A stretch of 64,000 nt of DNA from Argyresthia goedartella (Eukaryota > Arthropoda > Insecta > Lepidoptera > Argyresthiidae): contig OX463812.1 of the NCBI GenBank assembly GCA_949825045.1, forward strand, positions 3,332,661 through 3,396,660, read 5' to 3'. Positions within the stretch are counted from its first letter, which is position 1, and the number at the start of each line of letters is the position of its first letter. Position numbers and translations under genes: made by a program. The notes under the pieces are model-generated. The model did not search any database. It saw nothing but the letters and a program-made list of their open reading frames with translations, and was not told the origin of the DNA. Shown one piece after another: positions 56,055 through 64,000 of this stretch.

Positions 56055-56470
56055 ATGAAAAACCGGTCAAGTGCGAGTCTAAATCGCGCACGAAGGGTTC
56101 CGTACCACCGTTCAATGGAAGCGATGGTGTGGAGTGAATAGTTTGGATTTTACACAGCAAAATATTGTTTACAAAGTTATTGGTGCGGTTACTTTCACAC
56201 TCCATGTACGTAACCAGGTGCATCCATAAGTTTGTATGTGGTATTGAAAGAATTGTTGTATGGGAGCCCCCTTAAATATTTATTTTATCCTGTTTTTTAG
56301 TACTTGTTGTTATAGCGGCAACATAAATACATAATCTGTGAAAATTTCAACTCTCTAGCTAGCTAGGTTCTTGAGATACAGCCTGGTGACAGACGGACGG
56401 ACGGACGGACGGACGGACGGACAGCGGAGTCTTAGTAATAGGGTCCCGTTTGGAACCCTTCGGGTACCAT
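56055..56470 (+). repeat. Interspersed repeat G, complete (plus)
   Basis: AAAAACCGGTCAAGTGCGAG, GCACGAAGGGTTCCGTACC, AATATTGTTTACAAAG, TTATAGCGGCAACATAAATA, an expanded (CGGA)n run (56395-56422), GCGGAGTCTTAGTAATAGGG and CCCTTCGGGTAC. The minus frame 55933-56223 lies largely in this repeat. Confidence 0.8.
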
Positions 56471-56555
56471 AATGTGTAATTTTCTACATATTATGACATT
56501 CAAATTTCGAACGCCGACGCCCGCCTGCGTGCCGGCACTAGTTTGAACTACTATC
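56466..56555 (+). mobile_element. Composite inverted-repeat element, copy K (small fragment)
   Basis: ACCATAATGTGTAATTTTC, GACATTCAAATTTCGAACGC and CGCCTGCGTGCCGG, then a jump to GAACTACTAT. It abuts the end of repeat G. Confidence 0.65.
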
Positions 56556-56559
56556 TATA

Positions 56560-56725
56560 ATCGCACAAAACAATAATACATATAACAATAATATACAAAT
56601 AAAAAAATAAAAATGATAATAAAAAAACAGTAACCACAAAACAAATATAATAGAAATAACATGTACAAAGGCGAGCTTATCTCTAACAAGAGATTTCTTC
56701 CTGCAAACCTAGAATGGAGAGGAAA
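56560..56725 (-). mobile_element. LINE 3' end of the AAGCTCGCCTTT family (minus)
   Basis: GTACAAAGGCGAGCTTATC and AAGAGATTTCTTCCTGCAAA, preceded by an A-rich tail-like stretch (56570-56640). Confidence 0.6.
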
Positions 56726-56830
56726 AAAAGAAGCTAAAGGTAGAACTATGGGCACAACAATAAAAATGTTAATGAAAATAATAAAGTACTTGCCAATATC
56801 TGCATAATACTAAAAATAAAGCTATATATA

Positions 56831-58149
56831 CACAGTCAGGTCATAAGTTCTGTCACACAATAAAAACTTTTGAATTTAGAACGCTGGCCACAAAAAAATT
56901 TATTGAATTCGAATTTCGAATTTTTCATGAAAATAAAAATGTGTACTTTTTAGAATTTTCCTCATTTTTAAATATGGAGTGGACACTTAAAGAAGACCGT
57001 GTCACAGTTATTGCGTTGCATCGTTGCGGTTACGCGCCAATTCAGATTTTCGATTAACTGAAAAATTTTAATATAACCAAAACCAAAAACCAAAAGATTC
57101 GTTAATCGTACCATAAAACGATACAATGAAGACTCTAGTGTAGATGACAGGTCAAGAAGTGGTCGCCCTCGCTCTGTTAGGACTCCAGCAGTGATAAAAG
57201 CTGTGAAGGCGCGAATTCAAAGAAATCCCATACGTAAGCAGAAACTGTTGGCCCTTCAGATGGGGTTAAGCAGGACTACGGTGAAAAGGGTGTTAAATGA
57301 AGACTTAGGGCTTAGGGCATATCGAAGAAAAGCAGGACATCGTTTGGACGCTCGTTTAATGGACCTGAGACTGAAGAGATGCCGCGCTTTGTTGAAGCGG
57401 TACGCGGGAAAAAAGCATCGGGAAATTCTTTTTTCGGATGAAAAAAATTTCACCGTGGAAGAGAGCTACAACAAACGAAATAATAAAGTGTACGCACACA
57501 GCAGTGAAGAAGCGAGCAACCGTATTCCGCGTGTCCAACGAGGTCATTTTCCATCCTCGCTCATGGTTTGGTTGGGAGTCTCTTATTGGGGCTTAACTGA
57601 GGTACATTTTTGCGAGAAAGGCGTAAAAACGAATGCAGTTGTGCAAAATACAGTCCTCAAGAACCTTGTGGAACCTGTTTCTCATACCATGTTTAATAAC
57701 AGGCACTGGGTATTCCAACAAGATTCTGCGCCAGCTCATAGAACGAAAAGCACACAAGACTGGCTGGCGGCGCGTGAAATCGACTTCATCCGGCACAAAG
57801 ACTGGCCCTCCTCCAGTCCAGATTTGAGTCCGTTAGATTACAAGATATGGCAACACTTGGAGCAAAAGGCCTGCTCAAAGCCTCATCCTGATTTGGAGTC
57901 ACTCAAGGCATCCTTGATTACGGCAGCCGCCGATATTGACATGGACCTCGTTCGTGCTGCGATAGACGACTGGCCGCGCAGAATAAAGGCCTGTATTCAA
58001 AATTGCGGGGGTCATTTTGAATAAACTTTATTACCATAAGAATCTATGTTTTATTAAGTTCATTTTGCTATATAAATGCTTACATAAATAATAAACATGT
58101 CTAAATTATTTCATATTGCACATGTGACAGAACTTATGACCTGACTATG
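56831..58149 (+). mobile_element. maT-type mariner transposon, complete ends
   Basis: A 1319-bp element. The left end CACAGTCAGGTCATAAGTTC and right end GAACTTATGACCTGACTATG form inverted repeats of about 27 bp with one mismatch. TA dinucleotides flank it at 56829-56830 and 58150-58151, the standard Tc1/mariner target duplication. It encodes one DD37D transposase (next entry). Intact ends suggest a recent insertion. Confidence 0.95.
56974..58024 (+). pseudogene. maT-like (DD37D) mariner transposase, frameshifted near the N-terminus
   Basis: This would cut and paste the surrounding element by binding its TIRs. The ATG at 56974 opens a first frame (MEWTLKEDRVTVIAL, part of an N-terminal helix-turn-helix) that stops at TAA 57055-57057. 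The main frame is open from 57077 to the stop at 58022-58024 but has no early ATG. It holds a GRPR-type motif (RSRSGRPRS), a second helix-turn-helix (LQMGLSRTTVKRVL), and the catalytic triad in LFSDEKNF, FQQDSAPAHRT and SPLDYKIW. Counting from the GTG at 57191 these are D83, D178 and D216, with 37 residues between the last two, the maT signature. The catalytic half looks intact; the N-terminal break should block normal translation. Confidence 0.92.
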
Positions 58150-58197
58150 TATGTATAAATATGTAGCATATAAATAAATATTAGATACAAATAAATA

Positions 58198-58198
58198 C

Positions 58199-58233
<35 letters not shown>

Positions 58234-61200
58234 TGTTTATTTGCACGAATATAGGTGTACATCAGGTGTATAATAATGTAATTTAAAATATGGTTCGCTA
58301 TACTCTGCCATGCAGCATGCAAATATTAGTTGCACGCAAAAAACACAAATTTACATAGATTTACATCAGATGTCAATATTTACTAAACGCGCTAAGGTAT
58401 TTTTGTTAAATTTATGTCCACAAAATATTATAATGTTACTTAAAACTAGTTATAATGTACATATTATGTCATATTGACGTGTCTTCAATGTAGTCCTGTA
58501 TTTTATAGTAACATTTTTCGACTAAGAACTGTTTAAGTCTCGCTTTATATATGTGAATATGGTCAATATTCCTAATCGATTTGGGCAATCTATTATACAC
58601 TTTTGGCGCCATACCATAAATGCCTTTCGAGAATAGAGCTGTGGAGCTAGGAGGAGCACTTAATTTGATGTCTCGTTTACTATACATTGTCTTAAACAAA
58701 TTCCACTTTACTTTTACAAATACAGCAGTTTCGTAAATGTAGAGAGATGGCAATGTTAAAATTCCTAATGATCTGAAGTGGGGCATACAGCTATCCATTG
58801 GTTTTAACTTACAGATTGCCCTTATACATCGTTTTTGGGCTATAAACGCCTTATCTTTGTCCGTTGAGTTTCCCCAAAATATAATGCCATACCTTAGTGT
58901 TGAGGCGACAAAAGCATGATAGACAGTCAACAGAGCAGATTGACCGGTAACTTTGCTAAGCATATATAAAGCATAAGAGAGCTGACTTAATTTTTTGCAC
59001 AAATGTTCTATTTGCGGTTTCCACGTCAAATGTGAGTCGATGTTTAGTCCTAAGAATTTTGTTACTTTTATTTCGTCAATTTTTTTGTTTTTATATTGAA
59101 TGTCAAGTTTATTAGATTGTATGTGGTTATAATTATTTGTGAATGTCATATAATTTGTTTTCTCAATATTAATTAACAGATTATTACATTCCAGCCAGTC
59201 GACTATATTTTTAAGCGAGTCATTAATTTCTAATTCGTATGTATTTGGATCTCGGCACTCCGCAACCATGGTACTATCATCTGCGAATAGATCCATTGAA
59301 TGTGTAACTGATTTAGGGAGATCATTAATGTAAACGAGGAATAGTAATGGTCCTAAAACGCTACCTTGTGGTACACCATATTGAACAGTTCTCGGATGTG
59401 ATAGATGATGAATTTCCGTTTTAGTTCTATCGCAAATTCTAGAAATCTGTGTAAGCTGTTGTCTATTGGTTAGATAGCTTTTAATAAGTTCAGCCACATT
59501 CCCTCGGACACCATACACCTCAAGTTTTTTTATCAGCGTTGTATGGTCGACGAAGTCAAATGCCTTCGTCATATCCATTTACAAAGCTGAAACAGGAATC
59601 CTTTTATCCAAGCAAGTCACTACCTGACTTAAGAAATCGTAAATGGCTAAGTCAATTGTTTTACTTTTTCTGAATCCCTTTTGCTCTTCTGCAAATAATT
59701 TTTTTTTCTCAAAATATTGATAAATGCTATTATAGATTACTTTTTCAAAGACTTTCGATAATATGGGGATTAGTGCAACAGGTCTATAGAAACTCATATT
59801 TTCACGGTCCTGTTTCTTGAAGAGCGGTCTAATTATTGAGGTTTTTAATTTCTCTGGATATACGCCTTGCTCTATCGATAGGTTAATTATACAGCTCAAT
59901 ATAGGCGCTATTAAATCTGCCACATATTTTATAACTTTAGTGCATATGTTGTCATATCCAGTACTGTTTGTATTTTTAAGATTTTTAATTATTTGATATA
60001 CCTCGAGTGGAGAAGTTGGCTTTAAAAATAATGAGTTAGGATTAAATGGTATTTTCATTGGGGTATTTGTAACGTTCTGTTGACTTCGCTTTGATATCTG
60101 ATCAATGTAATATTCATTAAATGACTCTGCAATTTCACGTGGATGAGTAATAAGTTCATTGTTATGTCTAATTTGTTTAATGTAATCCTTCGGCTTAGTC
60201 TTATTGTTGTTGTAGTTGTTTATTATTTTCCACGTAGTTTGCGATTTGTTATTTGATGTTTTAATTAAGTATTCATTCTGGGACTTCTGTGTCAATTTAA
60301 TAATTTTTTTGAGTCTTTTTGAATAATTTATAAAGGTTTGTTTGTTTTGTTGGTTTGGGGCTCTCCTTGATTGCCATAACAACTCTCTTTTCCTTTTTGT
60401 ACAAAGTTTGATACCTTTTGATATCCATTGTGGTCGTCTATTTCTTGAGATCTTTACTTTGATGATGGGAAAACATAGGTCATATAAAAGTTTAAAAGTA
60501 CTATGGAACTCACTGAAAGCTGCATCAGCGTCTTTATTATTGTATACCTCGCTGAAATTGAGACTTGCAATATGATCTTTAAACTTTTTCAAATACTCTG
60601 CACTATAGTCATGCCTTAGTATTGACCAATTTTGGAGGACATTATTATATTTTACTGGACATTTTAGTATCTGACCAGTGTGGTCTGATAGTGCAAATTC
60701 TACTATTTCGGCTCTACATCCTCTGATGTTATGTATAAAATTGTCCAAACATGTCCCACTACTTAATCTCGTTGGTTCATTAAAAATTAATTTTAGATTG
60801 TAAGTTAATAATAGTTCTTCGAAATAAACCGCAGATCTATTCTTTTTGAGTCTATCTATATTAAAATCACCACACAATATAATTTTTATTTTACCCTTGC
60901 AAAGTCTATGTAATAGTTTGTCTATGTTGTTAAAGAATACGTCGTAAGTCTTTGTGTCATATTTTGCTTTTCTATAAATACATATTAAATTGATATTATA
61001 CTGCGGAATTGTGATGCCACAGCATTCTATAAAATTAGGGATATTGTATTGTGATATATCTATTACATTATAATCAAGTCCGTTATTTACTAGTATGGCA
61101 GTACCTCCACTTCGCGTGTTTCTGGCAGAGTAAGTAGCCAGTGTATAGTTTTTGACATTAAGCGAATAAATATCAGTTTCAATCATGTTATGTTCTGTGA

Positions 61201-62340
61201 TTCCTACTATATCTACAATTACTCCATTTGTTCGAAGCTCATCTAGATGTATTGTTAACAGGTCAGACTTATTTACTAGGCCATCGATATTTTGATGAAA
61301 TATATTTACATGGTTATTCACGAAAAAACGTTACGTCATTAGCATTGTCATTATTCCTATAGTCATTATTATCAACATTGTTATCATTATTACTATCATT
61401 ATCATTGTCAATCAAATTATTATTATTTGTATTTCCAATATTCCCCGTTATAGCACAATCATTTTTGTAATTAATTTCGAGATCCTCTGTCTGTGTCTCT
61501 ACATTAATCAACATAGGCAAATCAATTGGTAGACCAGTTTGAGTTTGTCTGGAAATCTTACATTGCGTCAGATCCTTTTGTGGAGGATTGATTCTAATAA
61601 TTTCTTCAAAAAGCTGTTGACATGCATACTGTCTGTTGAGCCTATATTTTCCGAAATATTTTTTATCATCTTTTTTACTTATACCTAAGAGAGTGGTGTG
61701 TGTAAAACGGGAACATATATGCCTGAAAGTACAATTGATCATTTCTTCATTTAAATGCTTACTGTTAACCGTTTTACATATTATTATTTTACATTGTAAC
61801 ATAATACTAAGATTATAATACAGTAACGACTTCATTCTGAGTGGATCTTTATCGTTTGAACCTCCTAAAACGATAACGATATCATTACGACCATAATTGT
61901 TGCACAGCGAAAGACATGATTTCATAACTTGGTCCATGGTAGCATTGGGCCTCAGAATTGACTCCACAATATATCCACTTCCCAAAGATTCTTGTAGGAT
62001 ACTGCGCATTCCTTTACCCTGTTCATCGGCTAAGATCATCACTCGTCGCTTTGGTTGTGATTGGTGCTGAGGTTTTGTCTTATTCGTGGTATTTTTTGTC
62101 TCTTGAGTAAGCACTGATGCCATAGCTTCGTTGGCCTTAAACGTTGATCTTATGGTTTTAGGTAACAACTCTTTCTGTATAGTCGTTACATGGTCATTCA
62201 GCTCTATCGGGCATAGCTTAATAGGTGTAATTTTTTCGACGACTCTATTTGTAAATTCAGTTGGTGTTCTACGGGGAAATCCACTAATAACACTACCTTT
62301 TCTCTTCCATGTTAAGTATTGAAGAGAAAGATAGTGTTCT
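58198..62340 (-). mobile_element. CR1-like non-LTR retrotransposon, best preserved copy
   Basis: Minus-strand element with a partial ORF1, ORF2, and a 3' UTR ending in a CTTA microsatellite tail (plus-strand TAAGTAAGTAAGTAAG, 58198-58233). Short tandem tails rather than poly(A) are usual for CR1-type elements. The 5' end is within or next to a TTAATGGGCTA repeat (62336-62615), so it is probably slightly 5'-truncated. It lies only about 48 bp from the maT element. Confidence 0.88.
58469..61321 (-). pseudogene. CR1-like ORF2 (APE endonuclease + RT) with one nonsense codon
   Basis: Two in-frame pieces, 59579-61321 (580 codons) and 58469-59578 (369 codons), are separated only by TAA at 59579-59581. 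Part 1 has a complete APE endonuclease: HQN (9-11), ITEHN with Glu at 43, GDFNID (151-156), CLDN (191-194) and SDH (212-214). RT begins at SFYRPVALIP (~510). Part 2 opens with motif A MDMTKAFDF, then VPQGSVLGPLL (69-79) and FADD (98-101). The C-terminal region (QKRCIRAICKL, YNRLPKSIRN) is complete. The stop lies two codons before the motif A Asp. The first codon is GTG and no ATG precedes the endonuclease motifs. Confidence 0.93.
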
Positions 62341-62360
62341 GACCGTCTTTCGGATGACAC
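61314..62360 (-). CDS. CR1-like ORF1 with degenerate SGNH/esterase-like domain
   Basis: A 348-codon frame directly upstream of ORF2, overlapping it by 8 nt (ORF1 stop TAA at 61314-61316 within GTGAATAA). Residues 107-270 follow an SGNH-hydrolase-like pattern: VMILADEQGKG, NATMDQV, VIVLGGSND (163-171) and later CKIIICK. The usual Gly-Asp-Ser nucleophile motif reads ADE, so esterase activity is unlikely. The C-terminus (about 308-342) is Asn/Asp-rich low complexity. The frame opens at GTG after an in-frame TAG; the first ATG is residue 80. The first residues may come from the adjoining repeat. The expected role is RNA/nucleic-acid chaperone of the retrotransposon. Confidence 0.75.
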   Translation of the reverse strand: MSSERRSEHYLSLQYLTWKRKGSVISGFPRRTPTEFTNRVVEKITPIKLCPIELNDHVTTIQKELLPKTIRSTFKANEAMASVLTQETKNTTNKTKPQHQSQPKRRVMILADEQGKGMRSILQESLGSGYIVESILRPNATMDQVMKSCLSLCNNYGRNDIVIVLGGSNDKDPLRMKSLLYYNLSIMLQCKIIICKTVNSKHLNEEMINCTFRHICSRFTHTTLLGISKKDDKKYFGKYRLNRQYACQQLFEEIIRINPPQKDLTQCKISRQTQTGLPIDLPMLINVETQTEDLEINYKNDCAITGNIGNTNNNNLIDNDNDSNNDNNVDNNDYRNNDNANDVTFFRE

Positions 62361-62615
62361 GTTAAGCTATAGGTGCGGCTACTATCGCTACTCGGTGGTG
62401 GTAGACGTAAAGCTGGTCAGAGGCCCTAATAGGGCAGCTTCATAACTTCTGAGAGTCGGGTTGGCCACCAGCCACCAGCCCGACTCCCCTCCATCTACCC
62501 GTTCTGAGCCATCGTGGTGGATTACGGCTCAATCTTACTAATATCCAGGTAAAGGCCCGTGCTCCTCGGTGGCAACATTAATGGGCTATATTCATTTTAA
62601 TTATTATTCATCAAA
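62336..62615 (+). repeat. GATGACACGTTAAGC / TTAATGGGCTA repeat, longest copy
   Basis: TCGGATGACACGTTAAGCTA, GGTGCGGCTACTATCGCTAC, GAGCCATCGTGGTGGATTAC, GGTAAAGGCCCGTGCTCCTC and ACATTAATGGGCTATATTC. It joins blocks that occur separately at 28477 and 31463, and ends in AATTATTATT. Probably the 3' UTR of a LINE; the CR1-like element is inserted at or within its start. Confidence 0.6.
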
Positions 62616-62639
62616 AAAAAATATATATGGCAGAACAAT

Positions 62640-63303
62640 TTTCGGTTTTGGGATTTTTCCCTTTACTTGTGCTACAAGACCTTGTTTCTTGCCAAATTTC
62701 ATGATTCTGGGTCTGGATGTTCCCTAAAGGATTTGCATCTTTTGCGAGTATCAAAGTAATTTAACAAAATTGCGACATATTTGACCTATCACCACAGATA
62801 AGAGGATTTTGTCGTAGACTGCCAACTATCGTGCTTAGTGTCTTTTCGAATAATGTTTTTAAAATTAGTATCGCAATGCCTACTCTTAGTCAGATCATTG
62901 TAGATAGCGGAATGCGGATGTACGGAAAAAATGGCAAAATTAATGCATATATTTTATCAAAATTACGTTTTTTTTGGATTTTTTCTTTTACTTGACCTTG
63001 ATTAAAACTGTGAAAATTAAAACTGTCAACGCAATCAAAATAAAAGACCCTCTAAGCCGTTTTGCTGATTTTGTTTAAACCTCGCAAGGGAATCAAAACC
63101 TATAGCACTCTTCCCGTTGATCTAGAAGCATAAATTTAGAAAAAAAGTAAGGTAAAGGGAAGGCACAAAAATCCATCATAAAAGGAAAAGCACAAGTAAA
63201 GGGAAAAATCCGAAATCCGTAAATTTGTAGATCCATCATAAAAAGATGTGATTCGCTCGTTACACCCGCCGCGCGAGTCAGACTCGCTCGGCCCGGTTTT
63301 TTT
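62640..63303 (+). repeat. TGTGCTACAAGACCTTG repeat, second copy
   Basis: TTTACTTGTGCTACAAGACC, AAATTTCATGATTCTGGGTC, then an inverted part (CTCGCAAGGGAATCAAAACC, TCCCGTTGATCTAGAAGC) and the end CGCGCGAGTCAGACTCGC plus GGCCCGGTTTTTTT. Blocks match 24845-25415 and 23336-23470. Confidence 0.6.
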
Positions 63304-64000
63304 ATTGTTATATAAATTTTTGGTACCTACTTAAATTTAATTTTGACTGCCTAACCTATACAAATATTAATTTTTCGCTGAATAACCGATATTTTAACAA
63401 TAGTAAAGCAATGTAAAATTAAACAGAGAAACGTAAACTAAACTTTTAGCAAAGAAAATTTAAAAATATTTAAAAATTTGCACATTTCGTGGTAGAGTGC
63501 GCGGAAACTATAAGTGATAACGCTTTTTATGTTTAATAGATTTATAGTTAATTTATCAAGGCTCATCAATTTTCTTGTATCGTAAGCGCAGTTATTTAGT
63601 TTGAAAGAAGACCGTTACTTTTTTACAACAGTACAAAACTGCGCTTCGGGACACTTTCGGGGCCGCGCGGGGAGGTAACGCACATCCCGGATGGGGGGCG
63701 GTACATACATTTTAACTTCACTCCATAACCTACACCCGATAGATAAAAGAATTGCATTAATTTTGCCAAATGTTTTGCTTAAATTCTTATATTATTTAAC
63801 AGATGTCGCTGTACTTTCTCGTCGAGTCGCACATTTACACCTTTTCATTAATTGGCTCGTGATCTTAAAAGGTTACCTTTTTGACCGATTTCAAAAAATG
63901 ACTGGGCTTCCTAATTCATCGGGATGTTGTTTTAATGCGATGGAGCATTTTTTCCACGACAGATGGAAAAAATTGGTAAATTGTATTTTATTCAGGAGGG
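63304..64000. other. Unassigned window end
   Basis: AT-rich with one GC-rich patch (GGGCCGCGCGGGGAGG, 63659-63675). No gene or recurring repeat recognised. Confidence 0.4.

Overview
This 64 kb window is eukaryotic, AT-rich insect DNA, most likely from a moth or butterfly. The evidence is the repeat content: CCTAA (TTAGG-type) telomere-like runs, a DD37D maT-type mariner element, CR1/Jockey-type non-LTR retrotransposons whose 3' ends finish in AATAAAGTACTTTGACTTTGAC-like tails (tail motif seen at 5.7, 19.8 and 31.4 kb), two tRNA-derived SINE families, and an interspersed repeat built on GGTTCCGTACC and CGGACGGACAGCGG motifs that I associate with Lepidoptera. I find no convincing host protein gene, no intact tRNA or rRNA gene, and nothing prokaryotic (no operons, no CRISPR).

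Layout. 0-10 kb: SINEs, two copies of a composite inverted-repeat element, a terminal-inverted-repeat (TIR) element carrying telomere-like repeats, and broken retrotransposon ends. 10.9-15.4 kb (-): an almost full-length but frameshifted CR1-like element with ORF1 and ORF2. 15.4-28 kb: retrotransposon 3' ends and small TIR or fold-back elements, some nested. 28.5-31.4 kb: a second CR1-like copy that lacks its FADD motif, followed by the tail of another element in the opposite direction. 33.5-35.2 kb (-): a GC-rich Jockey-type reverse transcriptase joined in frame to a 21-bp minisatellite. 35.4, 44.5 and 48.2 kb (-): three copies of a Helitron-like non-autonomous family with a CTAG end and a co-varying hairpin; the last two bracket 108 copies of a 27-bp satellite (45.1-48.0 kb). 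51.9-55.3 kb: three composite repeats, the third split by a 1.5 kb retrotransposon. 56.8-58.15 kb (+): a complete 1.3 kb maT element with near-perfect TIRs. 58.2-62.34 kb (-): the best-preserved CR1-like element, whose ORF2 is interrupted by one nonsense codon directly before RT motif A.

How the pieces relate: the CR1/Jockey elements are the likely source of the machinery that moves the truncated LINE copies, and possibly the SINEs. The maT transposase would act on the TIRs around it, although its N-terminal DNA-binding part is frameshifted here. The small TIR, fold-back and Helitron-like elements have no enzyme in this window and must depend on autonomous relatives elsewhere. Element boundaries are estimates from comparing copies within the window; clade names are family-level inferences from motifs, not database matches.
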